From positions 1 through 64,000 of the forward strand of contig WRLG01000017.1 in the NCBI GenBank assembly GCA_009777725.1: a DNA stretch of 64,000 nucleotides, written 5' to 3'. The position numbers were made by a program, and so were the translations under genes. The DNA is from Oscillospiraceae bacterium. Lineage in GTDB: Bacteria > Bacillota > Clostridia > Oscillospirales > Ruminococcaceae. The notes below the pieces were generated by a model that saw only the letters and a list, made by a program, of their open reading frames with translations, searched no databases and was not told where the DNA came from. Below, one piece after another: positions 8,392-17,396 of the stretch (position 1 is the stretch's first letter; the number at the start of each line of letters is the position of its first letter).

Positions 8392-8421
8392 ATGCAAATT
8401 TACAAATTTTACAAAAACCCC

Positions 8422-8450
8422 TTGACAAAGCATAAATATTGTTATATACT
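8422..8450 (+). promoter_or_regulatory. Sigma-A promoter of the GntR-ABC operon
   Basis: TTGACA at 8422-8427 is spaced 17 bases from TATACT at 8445-8450, just before the palindromic operator. Confidence 0.85.
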
Positions 8451-8469
8451 GTGTATAACAAGTATACAC
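8451..8469. promoter_or_regulatory. Predicted YtrA-type GntR operator
   Basis: The perfect inverted repeat GTGTATA-N5-TATACAC begins at the base after the -10 box, covering the expected transcription start. A GntR/YtrA-type regulator is encoded in the operon, so autorepression is the simple reading. GntR-family operators are commonly short palindromes with GT...AC ends. Confidence 0.7.
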
Positions 8470-8477
8470 GATATTAA

Positions 8478-8552
8478 GGCAATTGACAATGATATAAGTG
8501 GATATTTAATCTTTAATTGTCAATTATCAATTTTCAATTGTCAATTGTAATT
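8478..8552. repeat. TCAATTG heptamer arrays between operator and first gene
   Basis: An isolated CAATTGACAAT unit at 8478 and a run of about five TCAATT(G/A/T) units at 8515-8552 occupy the 5' leader of the GntR-ABC operon. They would be transcribed and could base-pair with each other because the unit is near-palindromic. Confidence 0.65.
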
Positions 8553-8570
8553 AACGGAGGGTGATTTAAA

Positions 8571-10304
8571 TTGGGAAGTAATTTTAAGATTTTTTTAGCG
8601 GCGGGCGGGTTGGCGATTTTTTTTACTGCTCTTTTTGTATTCGGCGGTTTGCAGTCTTACCGGGATTATTACCTTGAATTGCCGTTTGACCCGCAAATCG
8701 GAATGAGCTCAAGGCAAAGGGAAAGGGATTTCAAGGAGCTTTGCAAGCGTCTGGAGCAAAATGTAGTATTCCTGTACGACTATCAGGAGCGTTACAACCT
8801 CCGCTATGAAACCACGAAGCAGGTTTACACAAGTCTGGTAAAAAACGCGCAAACGGATTTGGAATATATCACGCTCGTTTCGGGCTTTTTGAATAATATT
8901 CCTATTCCAAGTGCCGGTGTTGATATTCGAATCTATAACAACCCCGAGAGCGGTAACCCGCGGCAATTCTACTGGGCGGAGCTCCTTAATGAGGTGAACA
9001 GCGGCGATTATAAGCGGCTGACCTTTGAATATGCGGACGGGGATTATATCAGAAGCTCTTACTTATCCGATTGGGAAATACAAGGCGGCGAATATGCAAG
9101 GCTGATTTCTGTAGACGGTGCTCCCGTTGATTCGTTTACACTGATGAGACCTATGCCTAAAAAGCTGAAATACGACCATATCAACGAAAAGCATATGAGA
9201 GACAGCATCATCTTTAACAGCGGCTTTGGCACGGAGTGCGTGATTGAATATGAAACGGCGGACGGAATTATTATGAGCGAAACGGTCTGCTACAGCGGAG
9301 CTTACGGCTTATACGAGGAAGCGGTTACGGTTCATTACGCCGCTTTAAGCTACGACTACAGCGATGACACTCCCGAGGACGACACCCGAACATTATTGAC
9401 AAAGGACGATTTGACTGCGGACACTTTAGAGCTCGGTGACTTATCTATTTATAAAGATAGGGAGCGCAACACCGTCTATCTCAGAACGGGTGACATGAAT
9501 TGGAGCAACTACCGCTACGATGCCGACTATGACAGAACTCATTCCGGAGAGCAATCGCCGTGGGATGTTATTGCAACCGGTGCTCTTGAATTGGATAATA
9601 TAATTATTGATTTGAGAGGTCTGAATGATATGAGCATGGCGTTTAACGGCTACTCATTTTTGTCACGGCTTTTTACCGTAAACGTAACTGACCAGCAAAC
9701 CACCTACGCATTGAGGGTTCCCCGCGGTGCGATGGATGGAGGAGGTTTTAAAAGGTTAAACCGATATAATTTTGGCAGTAACATTGTTTTTCATTCACAT
9801 GATTATAGCAGTAACATTATTTTTGATTCATGGGCAAACATGAATAAGCTTTATTTCCAAGACTATTCGTGGGAAATAGGGGCGCGCGCCGACAAATATA
9901 TCGTGGTTTATATCTTGGTTTCAGATAAAACCGAATCTTGGGCTGAAAATTTTGCAAGAATCGCAGGAGGTACGAGAGGTACGAGAGGAGGATTTTTCCC
10001 GTTTTACTCGGATGAGAAGATTCAACAGGTGAACATTATCGGCAACAACAATACATCCGGCAAAGGATGGGGGGGCGATTACGGTCAGCTGAAGCGAAGC
10101 GGGATTTCACTTGAAGAAAGCTTCTCATCAAACGGCTATAGCTACGGAATACCCCCCGATATATACGTGCCTTTTACAAGAGAAGCGTATATTGCAACGG
10201 ATTCGGCACGGGGCGAGACTATAGGCTATCAAGACAGGCTGGAATGGGACGATGCTCTTTTGAAAGCTCTGGAACTCATAGAGCAAAGGGGGCAAGGGGA
10301 ATGA
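8571..10304 (+). CDS. Membrane-anchored S41-family peptidase-like protein
   Basis: This 577-residue protein starts at TTG 8571 behind GGAGGGTGA and has one N-terminal membrane segment (residues ~7-27), so the bulk lies outside the cell. A PDZ-like stretch (GEYARLISVDGAPVDSF, ~180-200) precedes an S41 core: the IIDLRG strand, TES456WAENFA matching the catalytic serine segment, and TSGK498GWGG matching the catalytic lysine. The two are farther apart than in CtpA. The C-terminal PPDIYVPFT matches S41 tails. It is the first gene of a GntR-ABC operon, an unusual place for a protease; its stop overlaps the next start (ATGA). Confidence 0.7.
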   Translation: MGSNFKIFLAAGGLAIFFTALFVFGGLQSYRDYYLELPFDPQIGMSSRQRERDFKELCKRLEQNVVFLYDYQERYNLRYETTKQVYTSLVKNAQTDLEYITLVSGFLNNIPIPSAGVDIRIYNNPESGNPRQFYWAELLNEVNSGDYKRLTFEYADGDYIRSSYLSDWEIQGGEYARLISVDGAPVDSFTLMRPMPKKLKYDHINEKHMRDSIIFNSGFGTECVIEYETADGIIMSETVCYSGAYGLYEEAVTVHYAALSYDYSDDTPEDDTRTLLTKDDLTADTLELGDLSIYKDRERNTVYLRTGDMNWSNYRYDADYDRTHSGEQSPWDVIATGALELDNIIIDLRGLNDMSMAFNGYSFLSRLFTVNVTDQQTTYALRVPRGAMDGGGFKRLNRYNFGSNIVFHSHDYSSNIIFDSWANMNKLYFQDYSWEIGARADKYIVVYILVSDKTESWAENFARIAGGTRGTRGGFFPFYSDEKIQQVNIIGNNNTSGKGWGGDYGQLKRSGISLEESFSSNGYSYGIPPDIYVPFTREAYIATDSARGETIGYQDRLEWDDALLKALELIEQRGQGE

Positions 10305-10693
10305 AAATCATAATATCTCACGCAAGCGGCAAACCGATGTATGAGCAGGTTAAGGACGGGATAAGGCAAGCCGTTTATAACGGGGAATTTAAGGGCGATG
10401 AGCTATTGCCGGGCATGAGGCAGCTTGCGGCGGATTTAAACGTAAGCATGATAACCACCAAGCGGGCATACGCCGATTTAGAGCGGGACGGGCTTTTGTA
10501 CACCATTTCGGGCAAGGGAACTTACGTTAAATCCGACACGCTCGATGCCGCAATCACCAACCACGCCGATACCCTTTTAGGCGAACTGAAAACCCTTGCG
10601 GCGGAGCTCAAAAAGCTGAAATCCCCGAAAGAAAGGCTTATCGCCGCTGTAGATGAAATATATACGGAAGGGAATGTTCTTGATGGAAAATAA
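10301..10693 (+). CDS. GntR-family (YtrA subfamily) transcriptional regulator
   Basis: This 130-residue regulator has an N-terminal winged helix (residues ~10-75; MRQLAADLNVSMITTKRAYAD is the recognition region, FSG-like wing ISGKGTYV) and only a short helical tail. That is the build of the YtrA subgroup, which controls linked ABC transporters. It starts at ATG 10301, overlapping the peptidase stop, and overlaps the ATP-binding gene by 11 bases. It probably binds the GTGTATA-N5-TATACAC palindrome at the operon promoter. Confidence 0.88.
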   Translation: MKIIISHASGKPMYEQVKDGIRQAVYNGEFKGDELLPGMRQLAADLNVSMITTKRAYADLERDGLLYTISGKGTYVKSDTLDAAITNHADTLLGELKTLAAELKKLKSPKERLIAAVDEIYTEGNVLDGK

Positions 10694-11579
10694 AGCTCTT
10701 ATGATTGACGGCGTTACAAAGGAATACAAAAATTTCAAGCTTGATAACGCAAGCTTTACGGTAGAGCCCGGCACGGTTATGGGGCTGATAGGGCAGAACG
10801 GCGCGGGGAAAACCACCATTGTCCGCTTGATTATGAATATGATTTCAAGGAAGAGCGGCAAAATATCCGTTTTCGGCTATGATAATATTGATGATGAAAT
10901 CAAGGTGAAGAATCTGCTTGGCTATGTTGCGGATGAGGATTTCATGTTCGGCGGGAGTAAACTTAAAAATAACGCGGCGGTTTACTCGGAATTGTTTGAT
11001 GAATGGGACAATGAAAAATATCAAAAATACATCAAATTCTGGGATATACCCGATGACAAAAAGGTCAGCAGTTATTCAAAGGGTACAAAAACAAAGGCAA
11101 TGCTGGCGTTGGCATTATCCCATAATCCGCAGTTGCTGATATTAGACGAACCCACTGCGGGCTTAGACCCTGTTGCGCGGATGGAAGTTTTGGATATTCT
11201 GCGTGATTTCGTGTCGGACGGGAAAAAGAGCGTTCTCTTCTCAACCCATATCACAGGCGACCTTGATAAAATTGCCGACGCGATTACGATTATAATAGAC
11301 GGCAAGGTAACAGAATCGCTGAACATCGACCAAATTGAGGATAAATACGCCGTCATCAGCGGCAATAATTCGGAACTGGGCGGGCATGAAGGGCGGTTAA
11401 TCGGCTTGCGAAAGGGTAACGTCAATTTTGAGGCTCTGGTAAAGCGGAGTGATTTAGAGCTGTTCAAAAACATCGCCGTAACCTCACCAAACGCCGAAAA
11501 CCTGCTCACCTATTCCATATGGAATAACCGCAAGGACAAATTGCGGGACATTATCAGTGATAAGGGGGAGCAGGCATGA
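10683..11579 (+). CDS. ABC transporter ATP-binding protein
   Basis: This 298-residue ABC ATPase has Walker A GQNGAGKTT, the signature SYSKGTKTKAM (a diverged LSGGQ typical of YtrB/BcrA-type exporters) and Walker B LLILDEPTAGLDP. It pairs with the permease encoded next. The start is ATG 10683 inside the gntR 3' end, with translational coupling. The C-terminal ~80 residues form an extra domain seen in exporter ATPases. Substrate is unknown; YtrA-linked systems often answer to cell-wall-active compounds. Confidence 0.9.
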   Translation: MENKALMIDGVTKEYKNFKLDNASFTVEPGTVMGLIGQNGAGKTTIVRLIMNMISRKSGKISVFGYDNIDDEIKVKNLLGYVADEDFMFGGSKLKNNAAVYSELFDEWDNEKYQKYIKFWDIPDDKKVSSYSKGTKTKAMLALALSHNPQLLILDEPTAGLDPVARMEVLDILRDFVSDGKKSVLFSTHITGDLDKIADAITIIIDGKVTESLNIDQIEDKYAVISGNNSELGGHEGRLIGLRKGNVNFEALVKRSDLELFKNIAVTSPNAENLLTYSIWNNRKDKLRDIISDKGEQA

Positions 11580-12397
11580 GCTTAGAGGAAAAATTAAGAG
11601 TAAAAAAGCTTTCTTGGGCTTCTAAGAATCTAAAGCCTCAATATGTCCGCATACCCGATGGCTTTTGCAGGTTCTCCAAGGTAGCGGCAATCGTTGCGGT
11701 TTGCGGTTTGCTTTTGGGCGCGGAGATTTTGTTTAACGAGCTTTTGGGGGGCAGCGAGTATATGTTTACCCAGCATTGGGTCTACTGGGTCGTGTTTACA
11801 TTTCTTTACTTAATATACGGCTTTTTCACGCTGCTTAACCAAAACCTAAAGCTCGGCTTTTTCAGAAGCGGCGTAATCAGCGCAGACGGCGAAACCAAGG
11901 GGTACACTTTTTTAGGCGGTCAGCTTGCCGCGCTCCCCTTTAACGCAAAGGATTTCAATAATATGCTTTTCCTTAAATGGCAGACGACCTACAAGTCGGG
12001 AATCATTCTTTTCACCCTGCTGACAAGCATTGAGTTCCTTGATTACCGCAGAGTTGACAGCATCTACATGTCGCAAGAGCTTGCATTTTTCGTGCTTGCA
12101 TTTTTTCAGACCTACAGCGCGCTTTATCTGGTCGCCTGCATAAACAAAAGCAGAAGAGTAAGGCTGGGCGCGTTATGGGCGGCATATTTTCTGACCTGCG
12201 CCGCCGGATTGGCGGGGCAGGGCTATGGTATGGGCTTTGTGAGCTATTGGTTCGAAAGCGTTGCAATAGCCCGCTATGTATCCGCCGCCGAATGGCTGTT
12301 GCGTTACGCCGCTATTATCCTGCCGTATTGGATGATGAGCGTTATCTGTAAAACACACAATAAAAAAACCAAAAACGTCTGCTGGCGGCTGGACTAG
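11576..12397 (+). CDS. ABC transporter permease-like membrane protein
   Basis: This 273-residue protein has about six hydrophobic segments (roughly residues 33-53, 67-88, 140-158, 172-195, 200-225, 245-262) and starts within the stop of the ATP-binding gene (ATGA). It is the natural membrane partner of that ATPase. No specific permease family signature was recognised. The predicted N-terminus is cytoplasmic and basic. Confidence 0.75.
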   Translation: MSLEEKLRVKKLSWASKNLKPQYVRIPDGFCRFSKVAAIVAVCGLLLGAEILFNELLGGSEYMFTQHWVYWVVFTFLYLIYGFFTLLNQNLKLGFFRSGVISADGETKGYTFLGGQLAALPFNAKDFNNMLFLKWQTTYKSGIILFTLLTSIEFLDYRRVDSIYMSQELAFFVLAFFQTYSALYLVACINKSRRVRLGALWAAYFLTCAAGLAGQGYGMGFVSYWFESVAIARYVSAAEWLLRYAAIILPYWMMSVICKTHNKKTKNVCWRLD

Positions 12398-12424
12398 TGA
12401 ACAGTGAATTAGCTCATAAAAAAT

Positions 12425-12512
12425 CGTGTGCGTAGGGGACAGGCTTGCCTGTCCCGCCAATAGCGAAATGATGCGTTTTTTGTATGCGGGACGGGCAAGC
12501 CCGTCCCCTACA
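12425..12512. repeat. Dispersed palindromic repeat, copy 1
   Basis: The element runs from GTAGGGGACAGGCTTGCCTG to CAAGCCCGTCCCCTAC, with internal hairpins and the core CCAATAGCGAAATGATGCG. Its reverse complement recurs at 48801-48902 with few differences and a short insertion. Confidence 0.85.
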
Positions 12513-12518
12513 AAATAA

Positions 12519-12550
12519 ATTGTTAATTGTTAACTGTTAATTGTTAATTG
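12519..12550. repeat. TTAATTG heptamer array
   Basis: About four tandem TTGTTAA/TTAATTG units lie directly upstream of the next gene, after the palindromic element. Confidence 0.7.
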
Positions 12551-12571
12551 ATAAAGAGGGGTTGTGATTTG

Positions 12572-13099
12572 ATGAAGCTTGGGGTTTTAAAAAAGCTGAG
12601 AGTTTGCTTTCATATGGGTGGGTTCTTTTTGCCGTTGGGCGTTTATGCGGTTATGCTTCCCATCGCGCTGGCTTTTGGGGGGGACTTCGCAGAGGATTAT
12701 GGAGATGTTGCCTCCGCAATCTTATTTTCTACATTCGGGGCGATGGCGATGCTGTCTGTCCTTGTAGCGGCGGGGTTCGTGTTTTTCAACAGGAAAATGC
12801 TCCGCACTACCCCGCTCCCCAAAAGGGAGCAGAGAAATCTGGCAATGTTAAGCGCGGGAATTTTAATTGCGGCGCAAACGCTCACGCAAGCCGTTTATGT
12901 CGCACAGACCGAGCATTATATGAATATAGCCATCATTTTACTGTTTGCGGTTTTAAGCTTTATTGTAACTTTTATCTATATTACCTTTATGGAAAAGAGC
13001 CGCGAAAGAGGCTTAGGCTGGCTCTGCTTACTCATTGCATTAAGCATGGCGGCGGTAGTAGTCGGGGTTATGCCTTGGGCTGTGATTTGTGAATTTTAG
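12572..13099 (+). CDS. Small integral membrane protein of unknown function
   Basis: This 175-residue protein has four or five hydrophobic segments (residues ~13-32, 48-70, 92-112, 120-140, 150-170) and no other motif. ATG 12572 follows GAGGGG; a TTG at 12548 is also in frame but within the repeat. It lies after the GntR-ABC operon and may belong to it as a fifth gene, or be expressed alone, since two repeat elements intervene. Confidence 0.65.
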   Translation: MKLGVLKKLRVCFHMGGFFLPLGVYAVMLPIALAFGGDFAEDYGDVASAILFSTFGAMAMLSVLVAAGFVFFNRKMLRTTPLPKREQRNLAMLSAGILIAAQTLTQAVYVAQTEHYMNIAIILLFAVLSFIVTFIYITFMEKSRERGLGWLCLLIALSMAAVVVGVMPWAVICEF

Positions 13100-13121
13100 C
13101 TGGAATTAATATCAGCCCAGC

Positions 13122-13991
13122 CTACCCCCACTTCACCAACTCCGCCCAATTCCCCGGAAACCCGATATGCTCCAACTGTATGTAGTCCCTGTACTCCTCG
13201 ATTAGGGCTTCAAGCTGTACCGCAAACGAGGTACACCACTCTTTATTACGGCAACATAAAAATTTCAAAACCAAAATATAATCAAATACTGTTTTCTCAA
13301 GCGTATACGGAAAATTTTCGGGCGTGGCGGGCTTCGGTGGGAAGTTGTTGAAATAGAGCCTCGAATAATGCGCGCAGTAATTCCGCAGATAGGTAAGGCA
13401 GAGCAACCAAGACGAAAGATTTTTGGGGGTTGTTTCATATCCGGCGGCGATTGCTTTTCTATCGCTCATTTCCATGTCAGAATAAAAATAAGAAAGCTCA
13501 CCGAGTGAAAACAACTCAATAATCGCCCACAACGGGAATTTACCGCCGTAAGCCCGCTTATGATGCCGGACAAATAATTGCTTATCGTTATGATTAATAT
13601 TCCTCTCGATGCTTTCCATGAACCTTTTGTGGTTATGACGTTTATTGAAGTTTTGGCTGTCGGTATAACCCAACGCGCCGTAAGTGTGCGCGTGGTAATA
13701 AGAGATTTGAGCGCGCAGTTTTAACTCTATTGAAACGATAATATTAAATAATAACCTGCTTAACTCCCTGTCAAACTCATGTATTTTAAACACGGTTTTC
13801 AGATTTGTGCCGTCCTTGTATCTGTCGTTTTCGTCTTTGAATGGCAAGAAATAAGCCGACAGCCTGTAGTGATTTATCCGCTCTAATATTGAAACAGCTT
13901 CGCTCTCATCATCAATAATGCAACCGCGGTCAAGCATTTTTTGTATTTGCTCTTTATGAGTCAGCGGCTTTTTAACGTCTTTTACTTCCAT
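13122..13991 (-). CDS. Abi_2 family protein (AbiD/AbiF-like abortive infection)
   Basis: This 289-residue protein matches the Abi_2 family: the N-terminus KPLTHKEQIQKMLDRGCII, then ILERINHYRLSAYFLPF, FDRELRRLLF-like helices, and the C-terminal LRNYCAHYSRLYFN, the HEPN-like R-x4-6-H segment. Some members block phage multiplication. ATG 13991 follows AGGAGCG. It stands alone on the minus strand between two plus-strand membrane operons, with its own promoter at 14078-14106, as usual for a mobile defence gene. Confidence 0.85.
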   Translation of the reverse strand: MEVKDVKKPLTHKEQIQKMLDRGCIIDDESEAVSILERINHYRLSAYFLPFKDENDRYKDGTNLKTVFKIHEFDRELSRLLFNIIVSIELKLRAQISYYHAHTYGALGYTDSQNFNKRHNHKRFMESIERNINHNDKQLFVRHHKRAYGGKFPLWAIIELFSLGELSYFYSDMEMSDRKAIAAGYETTPKNLSSWLLCLTYLRNYCAHYSRLYFNNFPPKPATPENFPYTLEKTVFDYILVLKFLCCRNKEWCTSFAVQLEALIEEYRDYIQLEHIGFPGNWAELVKWG

Positions 13992-14077
13992 TTTATCGCT
14001 CCTGTACAAAGAATGTCCCCCACTGGGACACATCACGCGCCGAAGCACGGAGAGGTGCGGGGGGTCTCATTACCTAT

Positions 14078-14106
14078 ATTATACTCGGTTTTGTCAAGTT
14101 TGTCAA
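14078..14106 (-). promoter_or_regulatory. Sigma-A promoter of the Abi_2 gene
   Basis: On the minus strand TTGACA (14106-14101) lies 17 bases from TATAAT (14083-14078). A GTCCC/GGGAC hairpin occurs in the leader. Confidence 0.85.
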
Positions 14107-14173
14107 TAGTTTTATTTAAAAATTATTTTAGCAACCGCTTCTTTTAAATATCGCCGAAAAGGATGAGAATTTT

Positions 14174-15034
14174 ATGTTCGCCGCTCAATTAAAGCTTATG
14201 CTGAATAAAAAAAGCTTTCAAATCAGCTTTACTATCATGATGCTCGCCGCTTGTGGTTTGCCTGCTTATTATGCAGTTTCAAATCTGATGGCAGGGAATG
14301 ATATTTCCCACGTTGTTTCAAAACAATATGCGTACATATTTAACGCAAACTCACCCATTGCGGAATATATATCTTATCTTATTCCGATTATAGCTATGTT
14401 GCCGTTTTCGACCTCTTTTATGACTGAGAGCAAACTTAATTATTGCCCCCTTATGATTTCGAGGGGCGGGATTAAAAATTATTATTTTGCCAAAGCGTTA
14501 TGTTGCGGGTTGGGCGGATTTGCGGTCTTTTTTATCCCTGCTGTGATTAATATTATCATTAATCAGTTATTTTTGCCGTTTAGCAATGTTGTCGTTTTTT
14601 ATCAGTCGTTCGCTGATATGCTCTTTCATTATTATAACCCGGCACGCTCTCTTCTTAAATTCAATCCCGAATTTACTATGATAACTCTTTTTGTGGAACA
14701 CCCGCAGATATATAATCTGATGATGGCTTTAATCATGGGCTTTCTTTGCGCTGTTTTTGCATTGGTCGCTTATGCCGTTTCTTTTTGTTTAAAAAAATAT
14801 GCTTATCTGAGTGCATTGCCTATGATGATGGTTATTTTGCTGGGCGAGAAATATAGGGCACTGTGCCTAAGCAGAGTTATTCCGATAGAAAAATTCATTA
14901 ATCTCAGTATGACAGATTATGCAATAACCGAAAGCATGGAGGGAAAATCATATCTGCTGTTTTTTGCAATCTGCGCCGTGTTGATAGTCGGCTCTTTATT
15001 TGTGATTTATAAGAAAGCGAGGGTTCATATATGA
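14174..15034 (+). CDS. ABC-2-like permease
   Basis: This 286-residue membrane protein has about six hydrophobic segments (residues ~16-34, 70-90, 108-130, 175-200, 210-230, 255-275). It opens a four-gene run ending in an ATPase, with 4-base overlaps between genes 1-2, 2-3 and a near-overlap before 4. The ribosome site is AAAAGGATGAG. The arrangement of two permease-like proteins, one secreted protein and one ATPase suggests an exporter for a peptide or an immunity system. Confidence 0.7.
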   Translation: MFAAQLKLMLNKKSFQISFTIMMLAACGLPAYYAVSNLMAGNDISHVVSKQYAYIFNANSPIAEYISYLIPIIAMLPFSTSFMTESKLNYCPLMISRGGIKNYYFAKALCCGLGGFAVFFIPAVINIIINQLFLPFSNVVVFYQSFADMLFHYYNPARSLLKFNPEFTMITLFVEHPQIYNLMMALIMGFLCAVFALVAYAVSFCLKKYAYLSALPMMMVILLGEKYRALCLSRVIPIEKFINLSMTDYAITESMEGKSYLLFFAICAVLIVGSLFVIYKKARVHI

Positions 15035-15798
15035 AAAAGTTTTTAGCTGTTCAAATTGCAGTGATTCTGATTTCATGTATTGCAACAAAGGCAGCAATAC
15101 CGCAAATCGGCGATGCCGGGCTTATCAGAATAAATACAACCGCACAAGAGCTTTCCGATACTGATGCTTTTACGATACGGGCGATGGGGAGCAGATTCTC
15201 CGAAATAGAGCTTACGCTTGATAGATATTTAGAGCATCAAAATTGGGTGAGAGATAGGTTCGGCTCTGAAATAGTGGTTATTACAGCTACTGCGGCGGGG
15301 AGAATAGATACGTTCAATAATATGTACATAGAATATGTTGATGTTTTGGAAGTAACACAAGGCGACCCTTCACTTGCGGGGAACAGCTTAGAAATATACT
15401 GTGAATGGGGCGGCTTTTATCTTCGAGATGTTGTGAATTTTAAGCGGTATTTAGAGCGTTTGGAAAGCCAAGGCTACACAAGGGAGAATAACCCCGAAGC
15501 TTTTGAATGGCGGGCTCAATATACATCCAACCTAAACTTCCTAAAAGACGGAGACAAATACTTAATCATTCTGCACAAAATAACCTTAGAGGGAATTCAC
15601 TACTATTTCTACGCGCCGATTTTTTCACATTTTAATTTAGACAGTGACTACAGCGTTCCTGTACAGAACGGCAACTATGATAGGTATTACAAATATTCCG
15701 AAAACGAATTCTTCGGGCAGACGCAGGAAATTGTTGATGATTTTTATGAGTTTAAGCGGGAGATTTTGGAATATTATTTGGGGGAAGATTACAGATGA
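15031..15798 (+). CDS. Exported protein of unknown function in ABC export operon
   Basis: This 255-residue protein has an N-terminal signal or anchor (MKKFLAVQIAVILISCIATKA) and a soluble, mostly beta-rich remainder. It starts inside the stop of the previous permease gene. No conserved family was recognised. Being embedded between two membrane components, it is likely an extracytoplasmic accessory subunit. The segment after the signal (ATAAGRIDTFNNMYIEYVDV) resembles small OB-like exported domains only loosely. Confidence 0.65.
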   Translation: MKKFLAVQIAVILISCIATKAAIPQIGDAGLIRINTTAQELSDTDAFTIRAMGSRFSEIELTLDRYLEHQNWVRDRFGSEIVVITATAAGRIDTFNNMYIEYVDVLEVTQGDPSLAGNSLEIYCEWGGFYLRDVVNFKRYLERLESQGYTRENNPEAFEWRAQYTSNLNFLKDGDKYLIILHKITLEGIHYYFYAPIFSHFNLDSDYSVPVQNGNYDRYYKYSENEFFGQTQEIVDDFYEFKREILEYYLGEDYR

Positions 15799-16532
15799 GA
15801 AACATTTTAAAAGCATCTTTAATCCTGCCCATTGTGTTATTATTGAATCTGGAACTGCTTATATCGCCGATGATTAGACATGAATGGGGTGCTGTAGAGC
15901 TATTTATGCGTTTCTTTTGCAAATCGGATGATTTAACCCGTATGGGTGTTTTAGCGGTCTTCTTATCTGTATTTCCCCTGCTTATATTTGTAATCATATT
16001 CGGGACTTTTGTTTACAGCGACCTGACCGTCAGCAGTATATATTTGTTTTCAAGGCAGGCGAGCCGGGGCGGTTGGTATCTGAAAACGGTACTGCGGCTT
16101 GGCATTTATGCGGCGGTTTCTTCGCTTTGGTTTTCTTTGGCTTGCAGGTATTTGGTCTACGGGTTTACGGGCGGGGAATATCGGTTTGAAATTACTGCAA
16201 AGCTCTTCATCATGTCATTTGCAATCACATTCGGTTTTGCGCTTTTGCAGAATATAATATCAATCGCCATCGGGACGACTTACGGATTTTTTGCGACCTA
16301 CGCGCTTATCTTAATATCAATCGGCGCAGCAATTCAAACCCTCAAAACCAACACAACAAGCCTGCTTGCAAGAATATTCAACCCCTTCTACTCACTAATT
16401 CTTGCCGCCTTTAACGAACTGACAATTCCACAATTGTTTATCAGTTTCCTGCCCGTTGGCGTTATATTAATTTGCGGATTTTCAGCCGTGAAATATTCCG
16501 ACATTGGGCTGAGCAATAAAGAGTTAATTTGA
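15795..16532 (+). CDS. Membrane protein, second permease subunit of the export operon
   Basis: This 245-residue protein has about six predicted membrane segments (residues ~8-28, 48-75, 100-125, 135-160, 165-185, 215-235) and overlaps the stop of the preceding gene (ATGA). It is the probable second permease subunit used by the downstream ATPase. No substrate clue was seen. Confidence 0.7.
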   Translation: MRNILKASLILPIVLLLNLELLISPMIRHEWGAVELFMRFFCKSDDLTRMGVLAVFLSVFPLLIFVIIFGTFVYSDLTVSSIYLFSRQASRGGWYLKTVLRLGIYAAVSSLWFSLACRYLVYGFTGGEYRFEITAKLFIMSFAITFGFALLQNIISIAIGTTYGFFATYALILISIGAAIQTLKTNTTSLLARIFNPFYSLILAAFNELTIPQLFISFLPVGVILICGFSAVKYSDIGLSNKELI

Positions 16533-16555
16533 TTAATTTTGATTGGAGAAATATT

Positions 16556-17194
16556 ATGAATATCATTAAAACCGAGGCTCTGAAAAAAAGCATAAAGGGT
16601 GCGTTAGTCCTTAATCATGTTGATTTTCAAATGGAGAGCGGGAAAATTTACGGGCTTGTCGGCAAAAACGGCTCGGGGAAAACCATGCTGATTAGGGCAT
16701 TATCGGGGCTGATGAGACCGACCGAGGGCAGGGTTTTATATAATCATCTCGAACTGTATAAAGACATTGATTATATCCCGTCATTGGGGATTGTTGTTGA
16801 AAATGCGGGCTTATATCCCGAATTCACAGGCTTTAAAAACCTGCAAATTTTAGCGGCGGTTCAGAAAAAAATAACTGATGAGGATATAAAAAAAGCAATC
16901 GCAAGGGTCGGGCTTGACCCAGAGGATAAGAGAACCGTAAAAAAATATTCACTCGGAATGAAGCAGAGAATCGTCCTAGCGCAAGCCATCATGGAACGCC
17001 CCGATGTCCTGCTCCTTGACGAGCCGACAAACGCCTTGGACGAATCAGGAATCGAAATAATAAGAAACATCTGCCGCGAGGAAGCCGCGCGCGGCGCAAT
17101 CGTGCTAATCGCCAGCCATAATAAGGAAGATATAGAATCACTTTGTGATTTTAAGTATAGAATGGAGGCAGGGCGGATTTTTGGGTTTGATTGA
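16556..17194 (+). CDS. ABC transporter ATP-binding protein
   Basis: This 212-residue ABC ATPase has Walker A GKNGSGKTM, the signature KYSLGMKQRI and Walker B VLLLDEPTNALDE. It is of the short, BcrA/lantibiotic-immunity type. ATG 16556 follows TTGGAGAAAT; an upstream in-frame TTG overlaps the prior stop and lacks a good site. It is the energising subunit for the two permeases upstream. Confidence 0.9.
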   Translation: MNIIKTEALKKSIKGALVLNHVDFQMESGKIYGLVGKNGSGKTMLIRALSGLMRPTEGRVLYNHLELYKDIDYIPSLGIVVENAGLYPEFTGFKNLQILAAVQKKITDEDIKKAIARVGLDPEDKRTVKKYSLGMKQRIVLAQAIMERPDVLLLDEPTNALDESGIEIIRNICREEAARGAIVLIASHNKEDIESLCDFKYRMEAGRIFGFD

Positions 17195-17275
17195 GGGTTG
17201 AGTTTACTCGGGCTTAATAACAAATGTTGCAGGCGAGTTCTTGGTGCTTGCAATTCGTAAAATTTACGTTGAACG

Positions 17276-17361
17276 AAAAAAGAAACGATGCTCCCGTCAC
17301 AAGGAAAAGCATCGTTAAATCCCCAGAATGGAGAGGATGACACCTCTCCATTCACTTTATT
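17276..17361 (-). ncRNA. Candidate orphan small RNA with its own promoter and terminator
   Basis: Transcription from the minus-strand promoter at 17368-17396 would start near 17361. The RNA forms a perfect 11-bp hairpin (GAATGGAGAGG with CCTCTCCATTC, 17353-17343 / 17336-17326, 6-base loop). A GGGGAUU linker follows, then a second hairpin (AACGATGC / GCATCGTT, 17316-17309 / 17291-17284), then a U-rich tail. No open frame of note lies within ~86 nt and no gene follows on that strand. The class is not recognised. Confidence 0.65.
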
Positions 17362-17367
17362 ATAATC

Positions 17368-17396
17368 ATTATACCACACCCAACTCCCTTTGTCAA
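17368..17396 (-). promoter_or_regulatory. Consensus promoter of the candidate small RNA
   Basis: On the minus strand TTGACA (17396-17391), a 17-base spacer and TATAAT (17373-17368) form a perfect sigma-A promoter. Confidence 0.85.
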
